Assembly (NCBI RefSeq): GCF_019320115.1
Contig: NC_089591.1
Location: 23,600,502 to 23,664,501, forward strand
Length of the DNA: 64,000 bases
Direction of reading: 5' to 3'
Origin: Miscanthus floridulus
Taxonomy: Eukaryota; Streptophyta; Magnoliopsida; Poales; Poaceae
In this document: positions 38,635-49,410 of the stretch, in pieces
Layout of the letters: each line of letters starts with the position of its first letter
Position numbering within the stretch: position 1 is the first letter of the stretch
Position numbers and translations under genes: made by a program
The notes under the pieces: generated by a model
What the model saw: only the letters and a program-made list of their open reading frames with translations
Databases searched by the model: none
What the model was told of the DNA's origin: nothing

Positions 38635-40091
38635 TGAAAGCATCTAGGCCCCTAGTTAGGTTTCGGTGATTAATGACAATACGTGATTACTGTGACTAAC
38701 GTGTGTTTTACAGAGGCAATTAAGTTAGGTCATGCTAATGGAGATCGATTGGGCTATCATGGTGGTCATGCCCCTATGATGGAAATCATTTCGATTTTCA
38801 AAGGATTGATGACAAGGTTAAGGATGGACTAGTTCTAAGTGTCGATTGGAGTTGAAGAGACACTTAGAGTAGTTTAGGACTTTGTTTTTCCTTTGGCCAT
38901 ACTATTAAGGGGGGTATGGATGGGTAGCTTGACCTAGGTGAGTGTAGTGAGTTAGGTGTGGTGCACACTTGCTAAATCTAGCACTAGGTAGCTCCTAAAA
39001 AGCCCTTAGATCCATTGGAGCAAACTTCATTCACATATGATCGAGAGTTGAAAGTGAATGGAGGGTCAAATACTGACCGGACGCTGGCTCTGGGGTGACC
39101 GGACGCTGGCGCAGAGTCCAGTCAGTTCATTTGATTAAGGTGAAATCGTCTAGTGCGACCGGACGCTGAGAGGTGAAGTGACCGGACGTTGAGTCCCAGC
39201 ATTCGGTCGACTCCAGTAAGGTTCCAGAGAGAGAAAATCATGACCAGACGTGTCCGGTCATAACTTAAACACTGGAGTTCGGGGAGAACTGAACTGAGCA
39301 TCCGGTCAACATGACCAAAGCGTCCGGTCACCCCGTAGAGGCACATAACGGTTCATTTTTTAGCCATGGTTATAAATAATTCCTCCATTTGTGTGTGGGG
39401 GGTACTTTTGCTCATTCCAACAGCTGAGAAACACCTTTGAGAGTTCCAAGAAGAGCAAGGTCCTAGTGAGTTGATTGAGATTTGAGAATCCCAAAGAGAG
39501 CCCTTTAGTGAAAGCAAGAGTAGCAAAGTGTGCATCCACCCTTCTCATTAGGCTTGTTGTGGTCAAGTGAGAGTTCGTGCTTATTGCTCTTGGTGATCGC
39601 CATCACCTAGACAGCTTGGTGGTGATTGGGAGCTTGGTGATCATCCGACGGAGCTTGTGGATGACCCAACTCAAGTTGTGAGCGGTTGTGGGTGATTCAC
39701 CGCGACGGGGTGTCAAAGAATCAACCTGTAGAGAGCACTTGATCCTTGCGTGGATCAAGGGAGAGCTACACCCTTATGTGGGTGCTCCAACAAGGACTAG
39801 TGGGGAGTGGTGACTCTCTGATACCTCTGCAAAACACCGTCGTGTTCCTCCTTCTCTCTCTACTTTGAGCATTTACTTTGAGCAATTCAATTCTTATCAT
39901 TTACATTCATAGAATTGCCATGCTAGAGTAGGATTGGAACATAGGTTGCTAAACTTTTGTATGGTAGATCAATAGAAACACTTTCTAGGCACAAGGTGTT
40001 AATTGGGCTAACCGTAGGACTTAATTATTGTAAAGAAATTTAGAATTAGCCCAATTCACCCCCCCCCCTCTTGGGCATCTTGATCCTTTTA
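38635..40091 (+). repeat. 3' LTR of the SIRE element
   Basis: The 1457-bp copy aligns with 27380-28864. It lacks about 31 bp of the CCGGAC cluster near 39255 relative to the 5' LTR and has a run of C residues (near 40062) expanded. Confidence 0.93.
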
Positions 40092-42689
40092 GCGGCACAG
40101 TAAGCGTCCAACTTCTCATTGGTGCAAAGTCTAATCCTTGTTGAGCTAATTGATCATGGGTAAGGAGTTGTCGTACACCTGGAGGTGTTTAACGCTGAGC
40201 TCGATAGCTATATGAAGACCATGAAGTGACGCCTCATATTCAGCAGTATTATTTGATGTTGAGAAGTGTAGGCAGAGGACATAGCGAAGCTTATCCCCTG
40301 ATGGCAAGATGAAATATATGCCTACCCTAGCACCATCGAGGTTGAGAGACCCATCGAAGTACTTGGTCCAGTGCTCGGGGTGGTCGATCGGGATAGGAGT
40401 CTGCATATTCGACCACTCGGCAATGAAGTCGGCGAGCGCCTATGACTTGATCATGCGACCGCTGGCTTCCTTGTTGCGGAGGATGTCATCGAGCGGGTAC
40501 TCAGTGACTACTGCTATGTGGTAGGCATCAAAGTAGTGATGGAGCTTCTAGGATGTCAGGATGGTGTACAACAGCTTTGAGACCTATGGGTAGCGAGTCT
40601 TAGACTCATTTAGGACCTCACTGATGAAGTAGACTGGGCACTAGACTTTGTATGCGTATCTGGCCTCTTCTCATTCAACAACGATGGCGATGCTGACTAC
40701 TTGGTTGGTCACTATGATGTAGATTAGCATGGTTTCATCTTTTGGGGGGGCGGTCATGATCGGAGGTGTGGTGAGGAACCACTTGAGCTCAGCGAATGCC
40801 TTGTCATGCCTTGTTAATGTCCTCTGACTAGACAAATTTCTCTTGAGCCTTTACTAACTTGAAGAAGGGGAGTCCCTTTTAGCCCAGATGAGATATGAAA
40901 CAACTTAAAGACACCATGCACCCCATTAGCTTCTGGACATCCTTGACGCAGGTCGGTAGCTTCATGTTGGTCACCACCGCTATCTTCTCTAGGTTGGCTT
41001 TGATGCCGTGGTGATTCACAATGTTGCCTAGCAGAATACCAGATGGAACACCAAAAATGCACTTAGTGGGATTCAGCTTCCATCAGTATACTCTTAGGGC
41101 TTTGAAAACTTTAGTGAGGTTGGCGATCAGGGTGTCAGCGGTCCTAGACTTGACCACCATGTCATCGACATAAGCCTCGACGTTCTTCCTGATTTGGTCC
41201 TTGAGGCAGCGCTAGATGGCTCTTTAATAGGTCGCACCTGCGTTCTTGAGCCCGAAGGACATGGTTGTGTAGCAGTAGGCATCGAAGGGCATGATGAATG
41301 ATGTCTTGATCTGGTCCTCTTCCTTTAACACGATCTAGTGATAACCAAAGTAGCAATCTAAAAAGCACACGAGCTCATAGCTGGTCATGGAGTCTACGAT
41401 CTCGTCAATGCGAGGTAGGCCGAAGGGGTCTTTAGGGCAGTGTTTGTTGAGATTGGTGTAATCAACACACATTCTTCATTCTTTATTCTTTTTTCTTACA
41501 AGAACTGGGTTGGCTAACCACTCTAGATGATACACCTCTTTAATAAAATCGGCAGCTAAGAGCCGGGTTATTTCTCCCTAATGGCCTGCTTTTTGTCCTG
41601 CGTGAATCATCGAAGCTTCTGCTTGATCAGCTTAGCGGTCGCCGAGATGTTTAAGGAGTGCTCAATCAGCTCCTGAGGCATGCTGGGTACGTCCGCAGGT
41701 ATCCACGCGAACACGTCGACATGCTCCCTTAGGAAGCTAGCGAGCGCATCTTCCTATTTAGGTTCGAGGCTAGCCCTGATCCGAGCAGTCTTAGACTGGT
41801 CGTCAGGGATGAGGGCCACTTCCTTCACCTCCTTAGACTTGGTTGATGCTTGGGTGGCCTCCATGGTTGGGATCTCTAGGTCCTCCGAAGAGATCAGCTA
41901 TGAAGTCATGATGCAGTCCTACATGCGGATGGAGATGCCAGTTGCCTCAGTGAGTGCAAAGCTTTCCTTCTCACAGCTGTAGGCGATGTCGAGGTTGGTG
42001 CGTAGGGAGAGGACCCCCCTACTCCATCGGCATCTTTAGCACCAGGTACATATAGTGCAGTACGACCATGAACTTGGCAAGAGCTGGTCGGTCGTTGATG
42101 GCATGGTACGCTGTGTTAAAATCGATGATGAGGAAGTTGGCGTAATCGATGCAGAAATGTTTGGCGGTGCCGAACTGAACCAGCAGTGTAATCTATCCCA
42201 AGGGTAGGGATGCCTTCCTAGGAACAATTCCCTAGAATGGAGAGTCCATGGGGGTGAGGCCTTCCTTCTTGAGCCCTAGCTTCTCTAGAGATCCGGCAAA
42301 GAGAATGTTGGGCTCCCTTCATCGATGAGGACCTTCTAGAAGCACACGTCCTTGATTATGGGATCTAGGACGAGTGGGAAACACCCTAGGTACAGGATGT
42401 CCAACCACTAATCGGCCCTAGAGAAGGTAATCGGGTGCTCCGACTAGTCGAGGTACTTGGGATCAGGGACGGAGCCATCATATGTAGCGACCAACATGAC
42501 GCGTCGGCCTACAAGCTTTTGCTCCTGCTTGTCTTCAGAGATAGTTCTCCCACCAATGATGATGGCAATGGTCTTGGTGGGGTTCTGGTAGGTGGGACCC
42601 TTGTTCTTGCCTCATTCTCCGCCTTGACCGTATTTGGTCTCATTGTCATCATGACGTAGCTTCTTCGATGATTCACCACCGAGCATTGT
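40092..42689 (-). pseudogene. pol 5' part of the Tat element: protease, RT, start of RNase H
   Basis: Reading minus, a protease-like KVLIDEGS (family LIDGGS) lies near 42320. The RT follows at about 41500-40800, with CFLDCYFGYH, DAYCYTTMSFGLKNAGATY and the catalytic YVDDMVVKS near 41165. The RNase H domain (40524-40146) shows WTKYFDGSLNLDGA, SNNTAEYEA and VYDNS. It is then cut by the SIRE insertion at 40091 and continues at 27374. Many stops and shifts are present. RT would copy the element RNA and RNase H would remove the template. This copy is dead. Confidence 0.85.
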
Positions 42690-43778
42690 CTTCAGTCCTC
42701 TACACTCTTGCATGGTGTGCTTGGCATCCTTATGGATAGGGCATGGGTCATCCAGCAGCATGCCAAAGTCAATGTTGTAGGTGCGCTTGGCATGGGTATT
42801 GACGGTGTTGATCGAGTTATCAGGCCAGTGACAGTGGCCTTGTCTGCCTCTCGAGCTCTCTGGGCGGTCGTCACGCTAGGGCTTGTGGTCATCTTGGCGG
42901 TGGTCGCAGTCATCACAGTGGTCTTGATCATCATGGCGGCGGTCGTGGTCGTCGTAGTGCCTGTCTTCACGATGGTCATCGTCACAACACTGGTGGTGAG
43001 CGTAGCGGGTAGCCCGTTTGGCTTCTTCGGTGTTGGCGTATCCGTTTGTTGTTTGTATCAGTTCGCAGATGGTTGTGGGGCTCTTACGGTACAGCTTGCC
43101 ATGGAGCTGCTCATGCCAGAGCCCTTTGGTGAAAGTAGTGATGGCCTCGGTGTCAGTGATGTTGGGAATAGAATTTCTTATCTCTGAGAAGCGCTTGATG
43201 AAGTCACGTAGGGACTCCCCGAAGGACTGATGAAGCTTATCTAGGTCATACTTGGCGTTGGGCTACTCACACATAGCCATGTAATTGTCGATGAAGACTT
43301 TCTTGAGGTTGTCCCAAAATCGGATGGAGTTTTTCGATAGGCTAAGGAGTCAGTTGTTTGTAGACTGGTTTAGCATGATGGGAAGATAGTTTGCCATGAC
43401 GTCTTCGTCTCCACCCATGACTTTCATGGCGATCTCGTATAGAGTTAGCCACTGAGCGGGGTTGGCCTTTTCTGTCATAGGTGTTAACACCAATAACCTT
43501 GAAACCCACAGGCCACCGAATAGCTTGGAGCCTTTCCGTGAAGGGGCGAAGTCCTGATGCGCTGGCAGGGAGTGGTGCCTGATGGGCAACAAATCCCTCA
43601 TGTTCGGCGTCGAATTGCCGCGATGCTCCATCTCTGCTTCATAGCGTGTAGACCTGCTATTTTTTATGTGGCCGCGGACATCTGTGCCAGCGTTGATGTG
43701 GTCACGAAGGTCGCGAGGGAGGGATTGATTGACCTTGATGAGGACATCAACACCAACGATACATCCACGCCGACACAA
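42690..43778 (-). pseudogene. gag main part of the Tat element
   Basis: The frame from 43778 shows SLPRDLRDHINAG, PAQWLTLYEIAMKVMGGDEDVMANYLPIML and further NFLKKVFIDNY-like pieces, the core of Tat-type gag. A long Asp/His/Arg-rich stretch (about 42985-42880) follows, and then CPIHKDAKHTMQECRGLK near 42740, a zinc-knuckle-like His/Cys cluster seen in this family. Stops and frame changes interrupt it. The N-terminal part of gag lies beyond an insertion, at 44530-45944. Confidence 0.78.
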
Positions 43779-43784
43779 GTACTA

Positions 43785-44525
43785 GTTTCTGGTCCTATTA
43801 CACGCGCCCATACTCGTCAACTTAATCATCAAGTAAGTTCACTCTTGAGTTCCTGTCTGTCATATTTAGACCATGGAGATGCATGCACTCTTGTTTTGGT
43901 TAGGAACCTAGGAGAGGACCGAAAGGGAAAATGATTCGCATAGGCTGGATTTGGACTCTAGGACAGCTCCAACTTGTGATGATCACCACGGTCACATACA
44001 GACTCGGATTGGGGCGTTCAAGTACTTCATGGAATCCTTATGAAGTCTATTTTCATATGGATCTAGAATCAAGTCCATATCTATTCTGAGGAAGCCGCAA
44101 TGACCAAATTACTACCAAGAGGTTTTCTATCCAAAGGTGCTCCGTCGCCTTAGTTTGGCCCAATGGGCCGTGTATCAAGTCAGGTCCATTAGGGACACAT
44201 CCTAGGGATGGGGCACGACCCCAACGCCCTGGTGGTCGTCCCTCCACCTTCATATACCCCTTAGCCGCCACTAAGAACAGTGGGGGTTATGTTTAGATTA
44301 AGTTTAGCTCTCGCTACTTGCTTGTAAGCGTGCGTGCTAGATCAGCCGCTCGTCTCCTTGTCTCTAGAACCCCCAACTTATTTGAGATTGAGTTTGAAAC
44401 CTTCATCTTCATCTAGTAAATTCAGTACTTGTTCTTGCTAGTTTTTTGATTGCTTGCAGGACGAGTGCCCTAGTTGTCGGGTGATGCGCTCCACAAGATC
44501 ACGGCAGCCATTGGAGGTGGTGTAT
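43785..44525 (+). mobile_element. fragment of another Ty3/gypsy element inserted in Tat gag
   Basis: Tat gag reading stops at about 43785 and resumes at about 44530. In between, the plus strand starts with the end of an ORF (GPITRAHTRQLNHQVSSLL..., 43786-43931), a motif I associate with the C-terminal end of grass gypsy polyproteins. About 600 bp of LTR-like DNA follows, with a CATATA promoter-like site near 44252. No clear TSD or second LTR was found. The edges are approximate. Confidence 0.5.
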
Positions 44526-44529
44526 CGGT

Positions 44530-45944
44530 TGCTAAGGCGTAGCTTGGAAGGCTGTAGTCGGGCCATGAACATCGTCTCCATCCACTAATCGAGTTATCCC
44601 ACGCCCTCTCATCAAAAGTTTGGGATTCAACCCTAGCGGGTTCATACCAAACCTCCTGGTTGCGGTTGTTGCCCCGACCTCCCTGGGGGCATGGAGGGCG
44701 GCCATCGTGGCGTGAAAGAGCTTCATAGTTGCCTCTGGATCCTCTATAGAGGTAGGGACCTCTAGCTTGAGGTTAGGGGCCCTCGGCGCCATGATGCTGG
44801 CCTCCTTCATCACGGCAAGAGTGGCGGCTACGAGCTAACACGGTGGAATAAGATGGAGCATCATTCTGGACCTCGTTGACTTGGACTTGCATGGCTATGA
44901 TATGTGCTTGGACCTTCTCAACCTCTAGAGTGTGAGGGAGTTTGTTGAGCTCATTGAAAGCGATGGCTAGATTGGCACTTGGAGTCTGGTAAACTGGTTG
45001 GTCGCCCACCATGTCAAATGCCTCTTCCATATTATGTTGATGGCAGGGCAGCCGCGACCATCCTCATCGGCCCCTTGGGCTACTTCTGCATCTCAACAAT
45101 GCTGGTGATCAGCGTTCTTCGCTAGACGAGCTTTGCGCTCTTCAGCGGTTTCGCCGTCCTTGGTGACGCTGTCATGACTAACATGGAAAATCATGCCCTC
45201 AAATCCCGGAGGGAAAGTAGGGCCGCTTGATACGGTTCTGGTTGAGCCCACGGAATAATCGTCGGGGCTCTTGTTCAGAACGTTGTGGAGAGATTCGGCC
45301 AGAAGAGGGGAATCATCCGAGAGCTGGCGAATAGCCACCATGTTGACCATGGGTGCGGGCTGACTGGAGTTAGTCGGGTCGATCATGTAGAGGTCGATGA
45401 CGTGGTTGCGCTCGACGTGGTCATCGAAGAGGTGGTGGATGGCGTTCTGGTACGTAGATCCCGCACCCTCTAGCCCGAAGGGATAGGGCCTTGGCGGGTT
45501 CTCCATCGGGGCCTCGTAGTTGGCCAAGCGTAGGCCGGTAGCGAGAAAGTGGTCAGCGCCGCGCCGTGCGCCCCTCTGGAACAGCCATGATCACCAGATC
45601 AGAATCTAGCCGTGGTCAAAGACCGAATCCATGAGGAGCTGACATTCCGTTAATCGGTCTGTGACCCGATCGATGGATGTGATTAGATCGTTATTACTGA
45701 TAGATCTCCTAACCCAGCGATCGAACATCGGGATCGGAGATGTCATTGCAGGTGTTGGTGTGATTGACGTAGGGTGATCCTGCACCGCCTCCATGATCTC
45801 CCTGTAGCTGTCTGGGCCGATGATCCAGGTCATAGATCCAACCGTGAAGATCTGGCCCAGCTCGAGAAGGGCCATGGAGCACAAAAAGGTGACCATCTGG
45901 TTCGCCATGAATTCAGCACGCACACCCCCTACTTGGCGCGTCAT
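44530..45944 (-). pseudogene. gag N-terminal part and leader of the Tat element
   Basis: Beginning directly inside the 5' LTR at 45944 (MTRQVGGVRAEFMANQM), the minus strand gives broken frames: 45944-45606, 45527-45093, 45030-44773 and 44813-44532. One includes the FPPGFEG and ETAEERKARLAK motifs seen in Tat-type gag N-termini. The frames change several times, so this is decay rather than splicing. The sequence next to the LTR (minus: ATGACGCGCCAAGTAGGGGG) is also the region of the primer binding site. Confidence 0.65.
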
Positions 45945-46458
45945 TGTCGACGAAATATGGTCGACAGTCTACCGAGGGGTATGCCCACAGTAGTAGATGA
46001 ATCGGTGGAGGTGCGCGTGAGGGAACCAGACGGTGACACAGAACGCAAGAGACAACGATTAGGCAGGTTCAGGCCGCCAACTTGGCGTAATACCCTATGT
46101 CCTGTGTCTTTCAGTGAGTTGTATTACGTATGATCAGATGAAAAATGAGGGGGTCCCTACCCGCCTTATATAGCCTAGGGGTATGGTTACAAATCTGTTG
46201 TTTCTATTCTGATCGATTTACAAGATAGAAAGTTACAGATATTACGGGATCTAGCATATACGAGTGGGTTTCCTAGATCACCGAGGATCTTCACGCAGTC
46301 TTGCGAGACACGCCGACCTTTGTCGTGCTTCACGCGTCGTCACCTTGTAAGCCGGGCCTCCACTAGTAGCATGACCCATGCGCAGTCTTGTGGGCTCGAC
46401 CTCCCCTGGCGGCTCGGCCCATGTACAGCCATGTGGGTATCGGGGTCATACCCCCACA
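45945..46458 (-). repeat. 5' LTR (in element sense) of the Tat element
   Basis: The direct repeat of 21007-21524 ends ATACCCCCACA followed by the TSD CCATG. On the minus strand this copy would drive transcription of gag-pol toward lower coordinates. Confidence 0.92.
46164..46173 (-). promoter_or_regulatory. TATA box of the Tat 5' LTR
   Basis: On the minus strand this reads CTATATAAGG. The matching site in the other LTR is 21227-21236. Confidence 0.5.
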
Positions 46459-46744
46459 CCATGGGAATTTGATAATGATACAACACACTATGGTAGAAGT
46501 AATAAATGCACACTTATATATAATATATAAGGGGAAAATTACTTTGCTACCGTAAATTGTACAAGCTAATTGCGCAAATTGTACAAGCTAACTGAGGGAG
46601 AGTTGGTAATGGAAAAAAAGCTGATGCTAAAACCAAGAACCACCAAATACCTAAGGATGAAAAACGGGAAGGAATTAAACTAAAAAATCCTGTCATGCTT
46701 GCTACAAAATATGACCATGCTGAAGTTAATGATGTGTGCTATGC

Positions 46745-47560
46745 TCTGAGATTTTTTAGATCAAAGCCATTCACCCAGCTTTATTAGAAAGCGTAACGAA
46801 AGCCCAAGATCCGGAACCGAGGTTACCAGTTGTACAATTTAGCAAAAACGGAAGATTAACATTCATGAACTCTATCTCTATCCAACAACTCAACTAACCG
46901 AAAACAGACCAACCAGCATTCAGAGACATTACAACGACTTAACAAGCGCTCGATGAAATCAGTTGATCATAACATCTACCCCGGGTCTCAGCTTCAGCAA
47001 GGGGCAACAAGTCTTGATCAGCATCAGGGTCTTGTAGATGATCACCATCAGTGAAGACAACACCTTATTGAACACCACGTCATTTCTAGTCTTCCATATT
47101 GTCCACGGCGCGCCTGCACATATAAAAAGAGTTACCTTTCGTTTTTTTCCTCGACAAACTCAACAAGAAACTGAGCAAAGTTGGTTGGCGATTTCAGCCA
47201 GCCAAGTATGTTACTCAAAAAAGACCATAGGATGACAGCAATGGGGCACTGAAAGGGAATATGGTCAGTGATTTCCAATTTATCATAGATAGCACATTCC
47301 TCTGGACCAGACCATTGCTTTTTCTTTAGTTGAATCCCTAATTGAATTCTGGATGAAAAGTTTAACTTTTAGTGGGATGTTGCATTTCCACGTAGTCATC
47401 AACTGTGTATCTCTAACACACCACCTGAAGTCATCAATTTGTATATGGAACTAGTTGAGTATTTTCTAGATTGCTCAAGAGCCCAAAAAACCTTCTCTCC
47501 CTTCTAAAAGTGTAACATCACTCAATAAATTCTGGAGTTGAGACCATTCTTCACTGAGAC
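46745..47560 (-). mobile_element. LINE (non-LTR retrotransposon) 3' fragment with zf-RVT remnant
   Basis: On the minus strand, pieces at about 47420-47340 (WKCNIPLKVKLFI) and 47320-47180 (ECAIYDKLEITDHIPFQCPIAVILWSFL) match the reverse-transcriptase zinc-binding domain found at the C-terminus of plant LINE ORF2. A following segment (FLWAIWNTRNDVVFN-like, near 47090) is the usual last block of the same protein. The RT itself is missing: 5' truncation is normal for LINEs. The exact upstream edge is unclear. The region also contains stops and is non-functional. No clear poly-A tail was seen at the left edge. Confidence 0.65.
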
Positions 47561-48302
47561 TCATTTGGTTGTCTTCTATACTGAATTGCCCATTGGCCAT
47601 TTACATATATGCGTGTCATACCTCTATATCAGGTTGAGAAGTGATTTGAAAAAGTCTGAAAGCTAATCTTCAGAGGCCATTCTCCAGCCCAACACTTTCG
47701 AGACCAAAATCTTTACCGCTTGGAATAATTGTAAAGGAACCAGAAGCATATGTAATCACCTGGAGGAAGTACTGTCTGTGTGCCCATGGCCGTGTCGCAA
47801 TACCTCTTTAAGATAAGGGAATTTGTCTTGTAAAGAAATGTAATAATTGTTTGGTAGAGGAGTGATTTTGAGTGGCCTCCGTCGACTGTGCTGCTGCTGC
47901 TGCTGTCTAGGCACGCGTTTAAAATCAAACTGCGAAAGGGTAAAGGAAAAGGTGATCGATCGGTCACCGAGGTAGCCACGGCCTTTCTCTTTTTAGTCTT
48001 TACCTTGCTTAGCAACGATCAGACACGCCAAGATCGGACGGATCCACCTCCAGCTTGAGAAGTTCCATATAAAAGGCTAGAAAGGTCACAAAAAGCGATC
48101 GGAAGCTCTGCAGGGGATAAGAGCGGACACGTTTCTGTATTTAGGAGAATCGGCAGTTCCTTCATCCTTCTTCATCATGTCCTGTATTAAAGAGATACAA
48201 ATGAATATTTTTGTGTATGTTAGTGGTTAAAATATAAAGGTCATTAGTTCTTTCTCAAGTTTATATATGAAGTTTGACTGCACACATATTCGAAATCACG
48301 CA

Positions 48303-48500
48303 CTCGCTCCGTCCCATAAAAAAAAGTCATTATCGCTTTTCAAGAAGTTAATATTGACTAAATATATAAAATAAAATATTAATATTTATGATACATAATT
48401 AGTATTATTAAATAGATTTTTAAAATATTTTAATAATAAATTTATTTAAAAATATAAATATTCATATTTTTTTTTACAAATCTAGTCAGTACTACGCATA
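48303..48500. mobile_element. Stowaway-like MITE remnant
   Basis: It starts CTCGCTCCGTCCCATAAA, the common Stowaway/Tc1-mariner MITE end, followed by AT-rich sequence with TATTAATATTTATGATAC-like blocks. The opposite end is not conserved, so it is partial. Confidence 0.6.
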
Positions 48501-48599
48501 GCAACACTTTGTATGAGATGCGACTGAGTGAGCATGAGTCCTAAACTCGCTTGCTATATAATTATTGCCAACAATAATAAAAATAGTAAAAAAAAAATA

Positions 48600-49010
48600 A
48601 ATGGAGACAGGACAAGACAGGATGGTTTTGCCTCAGGACTTCCCTTCCATGTCCGTCTCCGGCCTATCGCCCGGCGGCGCGCCCAAGGCGTGGTCTCTTC
48701 CTGCGCGCATGCGGCCAAAGCGGGGAAAGGAGAACCAAAAGTAGCCCGTCTCCTCCACCAGGGCCGGCCGGCAACCGGCGGAGACTGAACAACGACCCGA
48801 GGAAGTCCTCCGGCAAAAGGAAAGGCTGATGGAAAGCGAAAGAAAGCGCGCAGGGCCAGGCAGGGGAGTGGGTGTTCCTTTGTCCTCTCGCCGCCGTCGC
48901 GTCTGCTTTCCGGCACGCATCGGAACCAGCGATATTCTTCCCTTTCCCTCTGTTCCCGTCGCGCGCGTCGTGTCCTCTCTCCTCTCTCATGCACTCATGT
49001 CAGGGACGAG
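48600..49010. other. GC-rich patch, no supported gene
   Basis: The base composition rises sharply between AT-rich flanks. Open frames exist on both strands (for example 48994-48554 minus), but none shows a recognisable domain and they are rich in Arg, Pro and Ser, as random GC-rich DNA gives. It could be the promoter or first exon of an unrecognised gene or a captured fragment. The stretch 49011-49410, between it and the SMXL stop, holds only probable 3' UTR. Confidence 0.3.
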
Positions 49011-49410
49011 TAGCTGGCACATCATCTGCGGATAAGCAGTGGTTCATTGTCTTTGTGCAGCAGAACTCAAAGTTTCACAAACCCATGAACGGAAATGCTA
49101 ACATTCGAATGATACTCCCTTGTAGTGCGAAATCATGTGAATCTCTAGCCACAAAGTCTGTGGAGATACTCCGTGCTCACTTGTGGATCCAAACTCCAAG
49201 TTTCAAGTTGAGCAATCCACATTCCACACCCACACATATTAGTAAATTAACCTGCTAAACTACTTATGTAAGAATAGTAGGACATTTGGTGAATACATAT
49301 AAACCCTACATAGATCCCCAAATTCTCCATTTCCAGGCCCCAATCCTACCCTTTACATATAAACAACTTCCTCCTCTCCAAAACGAGAGCAAAAAAATGC
49401 GCAGCACAGC

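Larger units (their letters stand above)
27380..40091 (+). mobile_element. Ty1/copia SIRE/Maximus-type retrotransposon nested in the Tat element
   Basis: LTRs at 27380-28864 and 38635-40091 begin TGAAAGCAT and end in CCTTTCA / CCTTTTA. Flanking pentamers GCAGC and GCGGC form a 5-bp TSD with one change. A Met-tRNA primer site follows the 5' LTR and a G-rich polypurine tract precedes the 3' LTR. Order of domains is gag, integrase, RT, RNase H, as in Ty1/copia. The large size, long gag with coiled coil and the extra ORF in env position fit the SIRE (Maximus) lineage. About 14-15 differences over the first ~220 bp of the LTRs, plus a roughly 31-bp deletion in the 3' LTR, suggest moderate age. The protease is deleted, so the copy is non-autonomous. 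Confidence 0.95.
21007..46458 (-). mobile_element. Ty3/gypsy Tat/Retand-type retrotransposon, nested host of a copia element
   Basis: Two direct LTRs of about 515 bp (21007-21524 and 45945-46458) bound the element. Both flanks carry CCATG (21002-21006 and 46459-46463), a perfect 5-bp TSD. Coding sense is minus: gag at 45944-42690, protease/RT/RNase H at about 42400-40092, then integrase at 27374-25960 beyond the inserted SIRE element. An antisense extra ORF lies at 22619-25427, the arrangement of Grande/RIRE2/Retand elements. LTRs differ at roughly 18-19 of the first ~158 aligned positions, so the insertion is old. A further retroelement fragment sits in gag at about 43785-44525. Without the insertions the element would be about 12 kb. 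Confidence 0.92.

Noticed and set aside
42708..43187. 159-codon hydrophobic plus ORF (many Val/Ile) resembling a membrane protein
   Set aside because: It is the antisense of the Asp/His/Arg-rich part of Tat gag. GAT/GAC repeats read backwards as Val and Ile codons.
47888..47907. Short CTG run as a microsatellite
   Set aside because: Only about five units, too short to be a notable repeat.
48554..48994. 146-codon minus ORF in the GC-rich patch
   Set aside because: It is Arg-rich with a random hydrophobic tail, competing frames exist on both strands, and there is no recognisable motif or splice context.
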